Origin: Aquilaria yunnanensis
Taxonomy: Eukaryota; Streptophyta; Magnoliopsida; Malvales; Thymelaeaceae
Reading direction: 5' to 3'
DNA: 64,000 nt
NCBI GenBank assembly: GCA_039654915.1
Contig: CM077593.1
Location: 79,836,501-79,900,500, forward strand
Under the pieces are notes generated by a model. That model worked only from the letters and a program-made list of their open reading frames with translations, was not told where the DNA came from and made no database searches. Of the stretch, positions 11,102 through 23,100 are shown one piece after another (within the stretch, counting starts at the first letter, position 1; each line of letters begins with the position of its first letter). The translations under genes and the position numbers were made by a program.

Positions 11102-13411
11102 GTGAGTATCTTGCTGATTATGAGTTACGATGCCATTGTTGCCTGTTGAGTTGTTACATGTATTTGTTTGTCAATGCTGAAAAGTTAAAAAGAAACCAAA
11201 TTAATGAAGCAAACTTCTGTCAATATTCTTCTATGATTAACAAGTTACTAACTGCCAATGATTACGTCATATGTGGAAGTGGCGATATTTAGGATCACAA
11301 CAATACCATTCATGAATAAAATTAGGCTTCATATTCTGAATAAAAAGCTAGTTCTTAAGCTAGTTCACCATGCCCTCTGACTTTCAACTTCCTTGTCCCA
11401 TGAAGTTTTAATTACTGTTTTGGACTTTGATAAAAAATTCATCGCTGTTTGATCATTCCATCTCAAAGTCAAATACTTGGTCAATCTTTAGCCATACATC
11501 CTTGTTTGATGATTCTTCACCAATAACACTCTGGTTTATCAATAATGCTCCAAATTAATTAAAGTTCGATTCAGAGAAAACACAAACTGTTCTAGGTTAA
11601 CATCTATTTTTAAGACTTGAGCACTTTCATAATGTAAAAAAATTGACGTCTGCAAAATTTAACCTCATATCTCTTCTTGTAGCTCAAAGTCAAATCTTCA
11701 GTCAAATGCACTAATGAATCTGTCAAGAGATTGGAGTCTTTGGTATTTCAACAACATCTTTAACTTTCTGGACTTGTAAATTCCAGGTTCCTACAAGTCC
11801 AAAATAATCTGAAGGAATCCTTTTTTAATTTTCTTTTAACCAAATAAGGCTTTGATACTCATTGCCTCAGTCAAACGTTCAGCTTCCTGGTATTCTCAAT
11901 AAGTCTCAGACTTCATATCACTTCTTACTGTAGCATCTCAGAATCTTCTGTCCAATGCGATAGGATCAGCAAAATCATCTAGTTTAATTTCTGATTTTAA
12001 AACAACCAGCATAGTATAATTCTACATTTTCCCAGCAAACTAGAGTTCGTTGTACCCCTATTAAGCTCAAGTTTTTTAACCATTTCATTCATACTCAATA
12101 GCTACATTCTCATTCATGCTCAATTCTAACTACTTCAAAGGAAGCACTCCCATCAGTATCATTTAACAGTTGGTAATGACTTTAAAACCTATTTCATTTT
12201 ATATATGAAGCATGTTGTATATTAAATCCTACCAACATTTGTCTTTCAGTTCACAATATTTAATTTAACTAGGTTGAACAGATAGTTATTTAGGATAAGG
12301 AAGTTCTGTTTTAGGGCTTTTACGTTGATCGAATGAAGCATATTTCAGTTATGACCGTTGGTGAAATGTTTTATCCGTGTATGTACAGCAACTTCAGTAG
12401 AAGTACAGGGACACAAAATTGCAAATACTGCTGTTAAGACTGTATAGAGAAGTAAGGTAATGTGCCTTCCGTCCTTCCGATTCCTTTGTCTTTTATGGAG
12501 AAAATGTTGAGCATATCTTGATTAGTGAACTGCTATTGTTGCAGTGAATTGAAGCAACTTACTTTACCTGTGGTACAAGGTGGTTTTGGGCAGTACATAC
12601 CAAAATTGTTGCTTCTTGTATATCTAATACCAAATGTAAGTGTCTTTATTTTTTTGTCGTAGTGATTAAACGTATAGTTAGCTAGTTTCGATCACATGTA
12701 CATCTACCACCAGATGTAGGAGTACCCCTCTTGTTTGGGTAGAGAGATAACAAATATTGTGTAAGCGTTTGGGTTAAAAAACTATTGAATGCATGGGAAC
12801 TTAGAACAGTTTGATGCTTAAAAATTATAGCATCATTTTGTAGCATGCTTTACTGATCCTATAATGCTACGCTAGAAGGCATTATTTAAGTGTGAAAAAA
12901 AAATATTTCAAGTGTCATCAGTTTGGATTGCATATGTAAAAATGTCCCCAGCTACGTTACATTTTTAAAAAGTAAATTACAGTATTATAATATAATTTAA
13001 CAAAAAAGGGAAACGCTGTGATATGGTTAGATTAAATTAAATTTTCATAATAAATAGATACACTAATTGGTAATAATAAGAAAAAGGTCAAGTTTCAATT
13101 AAAAATAAAATGATGGGTTTAAGTCTGACAGAGAGACGTCTGAAATTATATAACGCAGAGGTTATGAATTCTAGTATCGGGTAGTTGGAAAAGCAAGCAG
13201 CCACCATAAAATAAAGATCTATATAATTGATGAGTTTCAATAACGAATCCAAATTCAAATAAACCTGTATATGCATTCTAAATATCAATTGTTATGTTTA
13301 TGATTTTTGGACATGTTTAACATAACATTGGATTATTGGGAACAAGTTTTGTGTTTGAGTTGTATGGAATGAACACGTATAGAGGAGAATTGCTGATTAA
13401 ATTTTTTAGCA
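11102..13411. other. CACTA-1 interior right of the captured exons, nothing recognised
   Basis: About 2.3 kb of AT-rich sequence. The first kilobase contains members of the AGTCAA-N7-GTCAA repeat. The part from about 12.2 to 13.4 kb has no recognisable domain, repeat or RNA gene on either strand. Confidence 0.5.
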
Positions 13412-14125
13412 GAAATTAGCGACTGCCAAATGTCACTAACTAGCGACGGCCAAACGTCATTAATTAGCGATGGTCATGCGTCACTGACTAGTGACGGCTA
13501 CGCGTCATTAACCGTAAGTAGCGACGGTTATGCGTCACTAATTATAACAACTACCGACGTTTATGCGTTACTAACTAACGACGGTTACACGTCACTATCT
13601 AGCGACGGATAAGTGTCACTAACTAAGAGCAAGTTTTGTGTTTCGATTTTATAGAATGGACACGTACGGTAGAGGTTTAGGGAATACAATTGTATGCAGT
13701 AATTAGGGACGGCAAGTGTCACAAACTAGTGACGGTTATGAGTCACTAACTACACTAATTAGTGACGGTTACGAGTCATTAACTAACGACGGTTATGCGT
13801 CACTAACTAGCAATGGTTACGAGTCACTAACTAGCGACGGCTACAAGTCACTAACTAGCGATGGGTATGAGTCACTAACTAGCAACGGTTACAAGTCACT
13901 AATTAGCGACGGCTACGCGTCACTAATTAATGACGGCAAAAAGTCGCTAATGTGCCGGCCGATGAACTACCGAAAAATTAGTGACGGTCTGGGTAGCGAC
14001 ATTTAGCTGTCGCTAATAAATTAGTGGTGAGTAAATTAGCAACTGACCATTTAGCGATGGTGTGCCGTCGCTATGTCTTGTGTAGCGACGGTAAGACGTC
14101 GCTAATGGCCGTCGCTAAATCACTA
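13412..14125. repeat. CACTA-1 right subterminal tandem repeats
   Basis: Tandem array of a roughly 24-bp unit close to ACTAGCGACGGTTACGAGTC, with about 20 degenerate copies in two blocks (13412-13622 and 13700-13960) separated by about 80 bp of unrelated text. A final set in the TTAGCGACGG form follows at 13975-14120. It is the counterpart of the left array, but here the units are mostly head-to-tail. Confidence 0.9.
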
Positions 14126-14141
14126 TTTTCTAGTAGTGTAA

Positions 14142-14605
14142 TATTATTCAGTTATTTATATAATTTCGACTTATAAATTATTAAGATCTTTACTTATATG
14201 ATTATTTTGTCAAACTTTGTGATTGGCTGTACAAAGTTACTCTAAGCGTTGGTCAGTTGGAAATTAGCATTGGTTAGCGTATTAGCCAAGGCCTAGGCGT
14301 TTGGCGGTCGCACTAGATGGCGCCATTTAGGGTTTTTAAAAATCACTAGGTTAAGTAAGACAATCAATTAAGGAATGATTTTAATAAGATCTTGATCCTC
14401 TGCTCCCTTTGGAGCCTCAAGATGGAAGCATCAACTCTACAGAAGTCAATGTAGCTCAAATAGAGAATCATTTACATAATTGATCCATTCCAAAACAAGA
14501 CCCAAAAACCATTTATAGAATACAAAGCTTTCAGTTTAACACAGATTACTCTATTAAAAAAACTGAATAAATGATTCCTTTGAACAATGAACATAAAACA
14601 ATTAA
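14142..14605 (+). other. Pararetrovirus unit 1 leader, continued
   Basis: This non-coding leader resumes right after CACTA-1 and is homologous to 18705-18947 plus 28283-28534 of unit 2. Shared landmarks include TATATGATTATTTTGTCAAA, ATAGAGAATCATTTA and CATTCCAAAACAAGACCC. The leader leads into the movement protein region and is interrupted by a Tourist-like MITE. Confidence 0.75.
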
Positions 14606-14943
14606 CAACCAATTTATTTTAACTTTAGTTAATTTAATCCAAAATTGCTTATTCTTATTTCTATATCCTTTTTTTCCTTGAACTAATTTTATTTAAAATC
14701 CAATATTATATAGGTCTAATAGTTCATTAAAAATATAATTTTTTATAATCTTATTAAATTTTTATGAATTTTTCTTTTTTAAAGCCTAAAAATAAAAAAT
14801 TCATAAAAATTCAACAACATTTTAAAAATTTGCTTTCAAATGGATTATTACATCTACATAATGGTAGCTTTCAAATGAAATTAGTTCCAAATAAAAATAA
14901 TTCATTTTAAATTAAACAGACTTAAGTTAAAATAAATTCTTTA
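14606..14943. mobile_element. Tourist-like MITE in the viral leader (second copy)
   Basis: A 338-bp homologue of the MITE at 4141-4492, in the same orientation, with matching inner text such as TTTTATGAATTTTTCTTTTT. It is flanked by TAA (14603-14605 and 14944-14946). The uninterrupted viral copies at 17600-17625 and 30950-30975 show the empty site ACTAAGTTATTATC / ATTAAGTTATTATC, which supports both boundaries. Confidence 0.8.
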
Positions 14944-14946
14944 TAA

Positions 14947-15440
14947 GTTGTTGTCTCCAGTGGCTATTAATGAACACAAAATAAAATATAAATACTTGCC
15001 TATTGGAATGGTTCAAATTGCCATAAAACCTTTATTTAGATTAGGTTTAGATATTCCAATAGTTATGTGCCTTAGAGATGCAAGACACTTAATTGTTTCC
15101 ATTTCATTTTTTTCTAGCAAGTGACCTAGTCTATTTTAATTGTTTTTCAAACTTCTTAGTCTCTTTACTTGATCCAAACATTTTAGAAACTTTGATGTTA
15201 ATAGTTAAGACTTAAAATATGGAAGTAGTTACTAATATTAAATCAATATGTATAATTTATAGAGTTTATTATAAAGTTATGTCTACAAGGATTGATCCAA
15301 GAGCAAAAGTTCCTTCATTAAAAGATGAAACAATCAGTTTTAAGGCAAATATTCAGAATACTTTTGTACATGTTCCAAGAAAACTAAAATGGAATGAAAT
15401 TACAAATTTGAGGAAGTGGGATCTAAGTAATATAATGTAA
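14947..15440 (+). pseudogene. Pararetrovirus unit 1 movement protein (30K superfamily), decayed
   Basis: A 30K-superfamily-type movement protein region of a petuvirus/florendovirus-like genome; such proteins widen plasmodesmata for cell-to-cell spread. Recognisable pieces are GMVQIAIKPLF-like text, a core with CLRDARH near 15068-15088 and, in the longest open stretch (15219-15440), ICIIYRVYYKVMST and HVPRKLKWNEI. Stops and frameshifts break the frame several times. A paralogue in the window (30936-31460) shows the same order. The family call rests on the conserved core and on the following linker-capsid-protease order, not on a search. Confidence 0.75.
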
Positions 15441-15899
15441 CATCAACCCTTAGAAAACATGTCTCAAAAGGCATCCATATATGAAGCTATAGATGGATTT
15501 ATTCAAATTGATTTTTTAAACTATTTTCCTTAAACTCAAATAAGTCGGTAGGATAATTATAGACCCGTAACTAGTAATAATAGAAGAAGTATTATATAAG
15601 AAATGTGGAAAGACCTAAATTAATCTCTGAAATACATAGATCTCCCGTTAATATACCAGTTCCTACACCAAGAGTGCCTCATTTGAATGCTTCAATTATT
15701 TTACCACGACAAAATATACAAGAGTCATTAGTCTCTAAAAATCAATAAATACCAACGGATCTAATGCAAGTAGACTTTACAAATCAAATACGCAGAGGAA
15801 TCTATAATATACCAAAAACTAATCAAGAAAGGAATCAACCAAAATAATAATAATAATAATAATAATTCACCTCAATTATATACTACCCAGCCTCAAATG
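15441..15899 (+). pseudogene. Pararetrovirus unit 1 linker between movement and capsid domains
   Basis: This is the poorly conserved polyprotein linker, recognised by homology to the open copy at 31466-31924 (a DPTPRVP-like segment, then IPRQNIQESLVS and DLMQVDFTNQ). It is rich in Asn/Gln and ends in an (AAT)n run near 15845. Stop codons interrupt it. Confidence 0.7.
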
Positions 15900-17305
15900 G
15901 AATTCTATACCACTATTAATATGATAACTTATGATTTTGAAATAGATAAAAAAATTTTAAAAGAGAGATTACTTTCATAAAGCTAATGATGAAAAACATG
16001 CATGGTTTTTAGAATCATTTGAGAGTCCTGAAAGAATTAAAATTCGAGAACTTTGGTATATAAATATGAGGCAATATAGAACTAATATACCTTTTTTCGT
16101 TTGGTTTTCATTACATTGCTCTAATTATAATATAGATTTTTCCATTTTAAAACATAAAGCTAATAAATCAAACCACTAAAACTTGGACTACATCTGACAT
16201 TAAGAAAATAATCTCTACTTATCCTTCAGAAGAATCCTTTGTTATTATTGTTAAAGATACTTCAGTAGTAACTAGTCCTTTCAAACAGACTCCTGTAGTT
16301 ACTGCTAACGATTCTATTATGAAAAAAGATATTGTAAATATACAAAATCAGAATAGTTATACAAATCAGTCTTTAATTTCTATAGCACAACAAATGAACA
16401 GAATAGAATCAACAGTGAAATACCATTTGAATAGCCCTTCTTCTCCGTCTATATATTTTTTTAAAGAAAGTCCTGAAAAATGAAAAGATTCAGAGAGTAA
16501 TGGCCTTTTCAAAATTACTCAATCCTTATTCAAAAATTTTGAAATAGATGATGATATAATATTATGAGTAAGTAACAATTAATTTGACAAAAACTTGAGG
16601 CTTAATCAAGAGAATTATCACTTAATAAACCATCTACATCTGGTACGAAGGAATCAATTAATATGATATCAACCGAAGAAAATATTAACCAATTAGAAAA
16701 TTAATTTCAAGAAGAAACTAATTTTATAAACAAGATTCATAATATCGAAACAAAAAGATTTCAACATAGAAAAGACTATTATTCTCGTCCAACTCCTCCT
16801 GATCTCCAATATGAAGAGCCATATATAAATCTAGTCACTTATGATGGAAGAGGAATACTAGAATGGAATATAGATGGTGCAAGTGAATACCAAATGTTAA
16901 ATATATTACAGAAAATGACTAATGGCAACGTTAACATACAAAAACAAAACATAAAACCGATACTCATCAGACTACAAAAATTTTAGTAGCAGGATTTACT
17001 GGCCAACTTAACGGCTGACGGGGTCATTGTATGAGCCAAGAAGATAAACAATTGGTATGGAATGCAACAAAGACTATCATTAAAATGGGGAATGGGCAAC
17101 AGATTCAATCTAATATTAGCTATTCGGTCAATACTTTGATTTTTGGAATAACAAAAGCTTTTTCGGGAGATCCAAATCAACTTCAAAACAGAAGTTCTGA
17201 AACTCTGATTAATCTAATTTGTCCTAGGTTACATGATTTCATATGGTAGAAAGATATATTTTTAACCAAATTTTTTACCAGAAGTGATTGTGGATTAGCA
17301 TTTTG
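15900..17305 (+). pseudogene. Pararetrovirus unit 1 capsid region, truncated
   Basis: Capsid (Gag-like) region of the viral polyprotein, homologous to 31925-32319 plus 35755-36740 of unit 2. Landmarks are KHAWFLESFESPERIKI at about 15993-16043, a coiled NINQLEN-type helix at about 16685, a DYYSRPTPPDLQYEEPY segment at 16770-16825, and VAGFTGQL near 16990. It contains multiple stops and small indels. The sequence ends abruptly at about 17305, where it is joined to an unrelated part of the virus, so zinc finger, protease and polymerase are missing from this unit. Confidence 0.75.
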
Positions 17306-17572
17306 GGATCCTACACAAAGAGTGCCTCCTTTGAATACTCCAATTATTATACCATGACAAAATATTCAAGAGTCATTAGTCTTTCAAAATCAACATCCAT
17401 TAACGGATCTAATGCAAGTGGACTTTACAAATCAAATACCCAGAGGAATCTATAATATACCAGAAACTAACCAAGAAAGGAATCAACCAGAAAATAATAA
17501 TAACAGTAATTCACCTCAATTATCTGCTACCCAGTCTTAAATGGAATTCTATTCCGCAATTAATATGATAAC
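17306..17572 (+). pseudogene. Out-of-order viral linker fragment
   Basis: A 267-bp piece of the movement-capsid linker (TQRVPPLNTPIIIP-like text through NIPETNQERNQPENN) joined directly behind capsid sequence. The junction falls within GGATC, bases shared by the two parent sequences, suggesting microhomology joining. At about 17572 it switches to leader/movement sequence. Confidence 0.75.
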
Positions 17573-18550
17573 AAACTAAACACATTATTCATTTGAATAA
17601 TGAATATGAAATGACTAAGTTATTATCTCTAGTAGCTATTAATGAATACAAAAGAAACTATAAATACTTGCTTATTGGAATGGTTCAAATTGCAATAAAA
17701 CCTTTATTCATATTAGGTTTAGATATTCCAATAGTTATGTGGCTTACAGATGCAGGACACTTATGGTTTGAAAACTCTTTATTAGCTTTAACTGAGTCTA
17801 ATCTAGCAAAATAGCCCAGTCTATTTTAATTGTTTTCCAAACTTGTTAGTCTTTTTATTTGATCCAAACATTTTAGAAACTTTGGTGTTAACAATTATGA
17901 CTGAAAATATGGAAGTAGCTACTAATACTAAATCAATATGTATAATTTATAAAGTTTATTGTAAAGTTATGTCTACAACAATTGATTCAAGATCAAAAGT
18001 TCCTTTAATAGAAGATGGAATAATCATTTTTTAAGCAAATACCCAGAATACTTTTGTACGTGTTCCAAGAAAATTAAAATGAAATGAAATTACAAAATTG
18101 GGGAAGTGGGATCTAAGTAATATAATGTCTTAGCAAGCCTTAGAAAATATGTCTCAAAGGCATCCATATATAAAGCTATAGATGGATCTGTTCAAATTGG
18201 TTTTTTAAACTATTCTCCTTAAAGTCGCATATGTCAATGTGATAATTCCGTCAACCAATAATAGTAGAAGTATTGATATGGGAAATATGGAAAGACCTAG
18301 ATTAATCTCTAAAACACATAGATCTCCCATTAATATACCAGATCCTACACCAAGAATACCTCCTTTGAATACTTCAGTTATTATACCACAACAAAATATA
18401 CAAGAGTCATTAGTCTCTCAAAATCAACATATACCAACAGATCTAATGCAAGTATACTTCACAAATCAAATACCTAGAGGAATTTATAATACACTAGAAA
18501 CTAATGAAGGAAGGAATAAAAAAAAAAAATAATAACAATAATTCACCTTA
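17573..18550 (+). pseudogene. Partial viral unit: movement protein and linker
   Basis: A third copy of the movement protein plus linker. It contains MTKLLSLVAINEYKRNYKYL at 17608-17670, GLDIPIVMWLTDAGH, MSTTIDSRSKVPLIEDG near 17970 and the linker frame 18239-18532. It ends in an A-run at about 18520-18550 and is joined directly to intergenic sequence, skipping capsid through polymerase. The LRDAR core reads LTDAG here, a probable loss of conserved residues. Confidence 0.75.
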
Positions 18551-18947
18551 ATAAATCTTGCTCTCTGCTTTAAGCTTTTTTGTTTATATTTTTAATCTGC
18601 TCTCTACTTAATGTATTTTGGTCTGGTTCTAGTCCCCCTTTAGGTTTTAGAGCCAGAAGGTTTCTCAAGACTCATCATTGTAAGTACAGGTGTTCAGTTT
18701 TAATAATATTATTCAGTTATCTATATCACTTTGATTTACAAATTATTAAGATCTTTACTTATATGATTATTTTGTCAAACATTGTGATTGATCGTACAAA
18801 GTTACTCCGAGTGTTGGTCAGTTGGAAATTAGCATTGGTCAGCCGTACTAGCCGAGCTTTAGGCATCTGGTGTTCCTTCTAGATGGTCCTGGTTAGGGTT
18901 CTTTGTACTAAAAATCTCTAGGTTTAGCAAGATAATAAATTAAGAAA
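18551..18947 (+). other. Pararetrovirus unit 2: intergenic region and leader
   Basis: This is homologous to 3618-3764 plus 14142-14360. It starts ATAAATCTTGCTCTCTGC, passes a degenerate primer-binding site and continues into the leader. It lacks the TATA-containing upstream part present in unit 1 because the junction at 18550 falls downstream of it. CACTA-2 interrupts it at 18947 and the leader resumes at 28283. Confidence 0.75.
18641..18654 (+). other. Degenerate primer-binding site of viral unit 2
   Basis: TAGGTTTTAGAGCC corresponds by position to the intact site at 3699-3712 and differs at several bases, so priming would be impaired. It is recognised only through alignment to unit 1. Confidence 0.6.
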
Positions 18948-18964
18948 CACTAAAAGGATGAAGA

Positions 18965-19330
18965 GTATTTCCTACATCAATTTTCTACGAAAAAAAGTGT
19001 AGGAAAAATATTCGCAAGAAAACCGTTGGACAAAAAATTCTGTCCGACAGTTTTCATTCAATAAAACTGTGACAGGTAAAATTGTAGGACATCTGTCAGA
19101 ATAAGATAGCGGGAAATTATGGCACCAAAGTATCCGATACTTTTTATGTGAATTAAATAGGTAGGGACCACATGTGCAAGAAAAGCGTCAGATATATTGG
19201 CCGACGCTTTTTCTGCAAATTCGTGTCCTACGCTTTTGAGACAAACGAAGATATAGACATATTAAAAATGTAAGAAATTTATTCTTTCGATTTTCCTACA
19301 GTTTACTTTTCCTACATTTTTTTGACGTAA
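18965..19330. repeat. CACTA-2 left subterminal repeats
   Basis: Repeated GTAGGAAAAAT, ACCGTTGGAC and TCCTACGCTTTT-like words in both orientations, probable transposase-binding units. A 5'-UTR-like C/T stretch follows at 19420-19510. Confidence 0.8.
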
Positions 19331-20191
19331 ATTACTACATATTTGCTACACCAGTCTTGCAATTTGACTTTTCATATGTATCATATGATTTTGCTACAAA
19401 TTTTGCTTAGAAATACCCATCCCTCCCCTCTTCTCCAGTTCGTTAATGCTACTCTTTCGGCATCCATTTTTGTTTCTATTTCAACATCTTAGTCAGCTCA
19501 ATCGAGGTGTTTTAAAATAATTAAGAGGTTAGTAATTTAAATGGTAATTACCTGTTTTTTAGAAGATATAGTTATATTGTTTTAAGTATCTAATTTATAT
19601 GACAACATGTTATTGTATATTAAGTATTTATTTATTATACCTTAAATTCTCCATTCATGATTGTGTTGATGACAAATATAATATTGATCCAATTCAGATT
19701 GTGGGGACACAAAATGTATTGGATTAAGTTATATTTGTGATTAACATAATCATGGATTGTCCAAGTTGGACTGTTAAAAGTTGCATAAGCAGTATTGCAA
19801 TTAATGTATTCCTTTCGTAGTAGTAGTTTGTGAATTTTGGTAGACTATTTCCCAAATTGTTCCCGTTGTGTGTTTCTCAATAAGTTGATATTGTTGAAAA
19901 ACACTGTGAGAAACACTGTGAATGAGAATTGAAGGGAAATGTTGCCAAAATTTACATGATATACTCCTACAATAGAACAGTTAAAATGCTTTACTGCTTA
20001 TGCAACTTTCAATGGAGTAGGGCCCTTACCTTAATGGAGTAGGTGTTTTAGTTATGGAAAGTTGACATGTATGCATGACATATATAAGTAATTCATTTAC
20101 ATTTTTACTATATTTATATTATATGAAATATAATAAATTTATTACATATTTATGTTGAGGGTTTTTACTGTTTATTTTACAAAGGAACCAA

Positions 20192-23100
20192 ATGACTGGC
20201 AATGGACGTGAGTGGATGTACTAAAGGACTGATACAGATGGGTATATGAATTCTGGATTTATGGCTGGTGTTAATGAGTTTTTACAGTTTGCATGTAGTG
20301 GAAAGGAGTTAGAAATGATTAAATGCTCTTGTCACAAATGTAATAATAGATTTTATAGAATAGAAGCGAAAATGATAGAGCATTTGTTTGAATATGAATT
20401 TAAGTCAAACTTTTACATATGACACTGTCACAATGAATAATATGATAGCAATTTGCACAATTTCAGTGTGGCCTGTAGCTATTTTCCATCGCATTTATAT
20501 GGAGGGATAAATGGGGAATCATGTAGTGTAAATGCATATGAACAGTTGGTATGTGAATCAATAGGTCTGTTATCATCTAATATAGGATCTGGAAATAATG
20601 AAAGAATATTGGTGGATGAAGAGTTAATCGACACTGATGTCGAAGAAGCTGATAATGCCAATGATAATAATAATAATGTGTTCAATGTGTCTGAAATGAG
20701 GGAGGGGTTACCTAATCCGACTGCACAACAATTTTATAATTTGTTGGATGATAAAAATGCACCGTTGTGGGATTGGTACACTAAACAAACACAATTGTCT
20801 GCAATGACACAATTGTTAACTTACAAAAGTGAGTTTAATATGACGGATCATTGTTTTGATAGATTACTAGAGCTTATGAAAAAAATATTGCCTGAAAGTG
20901 AAAGTAATAGACTGCCATCCACCCTATATGATGCGAAATAACTCACAAAAGGACTTGGGTTGTCATATATAAAAATTCATGCTTGTGAGAATAACTATAT
21001 GCTATTCTATCAGGAAGATGAGAAATTAACACATTATCGTGAATTTGGGAATAGTAGATATAAAGAAAGAATAACCTCTGGACAAAAGATGTTGATTGCC
21101 TAAGAAATTGTTACGGTATCTACCAATAACCAGCAGGTTGAAGCGCTTGTACATGTCATAAAAAACAGCAACTCACATGACTTGGCATGCTTATAATAAA
21201 TCATGCAATGATGGAAGTATGGGTCATCCATGTTAGTCTGAAGCGTGGAGTCACGTAGATCAAACATTCCCATCATTCACTGATGAAATTAAAAATGTTA
21301 GGCTCGGGTTGTGTACCGATGGATTTAACCGAAATAATGTTATTGGTGAAACATACACAATATGATTAATCTTTATAGTTGTTTACAATCTTCCGCCAGA
21401 ATTGTGTATGAAAGAACCCTTCATTTTTATGACTCTTCTAATTTTTAGTCCTAGAGCACTAAGACGCAACATTGATGTATTTTTACGACCATTGATTGAG
21501 GAGCTCTAAACTTTATGGTCGAAAGGGGTTGTTGTATAGGACAGTTATTGACAACAAAATTTTTTTATGAAGGCATGTTTATTATGGACAATTAATGATT
21601 TTCTTGTACTAGGAAACCTTTCAGGTCGGAGTACCCATGGTAACCTTGCGTGCCCATATTGCATGGATGAAATTGACACATTTATGTTGAAGAAATGCAG
21701 AAAGCCATGTTGGTTTGATTGTCACAGGAATTTTTTACTGCATAATCACACATTCCATTCGAATGTAATATTGTTCATCCCAGGGAAGAAGGTTAGTAAG
21801 GTTAATAGTCCATATAAGTCAAGTGAGGAAATTCATGATATGTTGGTTGGGTACTGTTTTCCTCCGTTTGGCTCTTCATATGATAAACATTGAGTTGCGG
21901 GGTTTGGAGAGTGGCATAATTGGTTAAAGCGGTGTATATTCTGGGAGTTATCGTACTGGAAGCATTTGCTAGTTTGAAATAATTTGGACGTCATACATAC
22001 TAAAAAAAATTGTTTGAAGAATATTTTTAATATTGTTATGGATATACGTGGGAAAACAAAAGATAACTCGAATTCTCACCTTTCACTTGAGGAGTTAAAA
22101 AATATGCGGCGTAAACTACGTTTACGAAATATTAGAGGGAAATGTGTGAAACCAAAAGCATCTTATACGTTGAGTCGGGAACATATAGGAGAAGTTACTC
22201 TGTGGTTGAAAACGATAAAAATGCTTGATGGGTATGCCCCAAACTTGGGCCATATGGTTAACCTGAGTGACGGTACATTCTATAACATCAAAAGCTACAA
22301 TTGTCATGTGTTAATGCAGAGGTTGCTTCCTATTGCATTACGTGGGTATATGTCAAGTCTTATATGGGAGATGATTTCTGAGTTTTGCTCATTTTTCAGA
22401 AAATTATGCATAAGTAGGATTCGATTTGATGGCATACAACAGTTGGAGTAAAATATAGTGGTTACCATATGTAAGCTAGAAAAGATATTCCTTCCTGCCT
22501 TTTTTTATTTGATGGAACATCTTGTCATCCACCTCCCTCATGAGACAAAGTTGTGTGGTCCAGTTCAATTTTGATGGATGTATCCGTTTGAAAGATAATT
22601 TTTGGATTTGCATTCATATTTCTATCAAAAATTTTCATATGTTATATGTCAATAATTTTTGCATATTATATGTAATTAATTGTTATATTTTTTTAACTTG
22701 GAAGACTAATGCGGTCATTGAAGGGAAAGGTTAGAAATAAAGCTGCAATTGAAGGTCCAATTGTGAAAGCATACTTGGTCCAGGAAATATGTCTACATTC
22801 TGTAGCCATTACTTTGAAGTAAATATTCCTACACGGTTAAACAAGGTCCCACGAAATGATAATATTGATATTCCTGTGGCTCATGTTGAGGGTCAATTGT
22901 TATCTATATTCAATATAAGATGTCGTAACATAACTAACTGCGAGCGACAACGCTTACTTGATCCCACTAAGAGACATCAAATACATATCTATACTTTGTG
23001 CAATTGCAATGAGATTATACCAATTGTCAGGTGCCATATATGTAAACAACTGTGAGGATTTTTACATCAAGCGGATTGCTTTAATTCATTATTGACGGGT

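Larger units (their letters stand above)
8085..11890. repeat. Dispersed degenerate repeat with core AGTCAA-N7-GTCAA
   Basis: The pair AGTCAA, seven bases, GTCAA occurs near 8093, 8434, 8592, 9262, 11467 and 11685, always with the same spacing. Upstream text is often CTCAAAGTCAA and downstream CAAACTTT-like. Neighbouring sequence also shares loose phrases (GGTCATTTTNAGCTCC, TTCAGAGARAAC). The units look like members of an old, scattered repeat rather than a strict tandem array. They flank both sides of the captured exons. Confidence 0.5.
3765..14138. mobile_element. CACTA-1, a 10.4-kb CACTA (En/Spm-like) transposon carrying host gene fragments
   Basis: The element starts CACTACAAGAAAA and ends with the complement of CACTACTAGAAAA, flanked by a TAA duplication (3762-3764 and 14139-14141). 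The paralogous viral leader at 18690-18715 reads straight across the site without the insert, which fixes both boundaries. Both ends carry long arrays of a TTAGCGACGG-type subterminal repeat. I see no TNP2 or other transposase domain in the interior, so it is non-autonomous or badly decayed. The interior holds a Tourist-like MITE, a local duplication, two exon fragments from unrelated host genes and long non-coding stretches. Confidence 0.93.

Noticed and set aside
12300..12620. Possible further captured exon of the thioesterase gene
   Set aside because: Exon-like composition and AG/GT dinucleotides, but no reading frame matched hotdog C-terminal motifs.
13716..14006. Open frame of 96 codons with SDGYESLT repeats as a possible protein
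   Set aside because: It lies wholly in the CACTA-1 subterminal array; the 24-bp unit keeps any frame open. Treated as repeat DNA.
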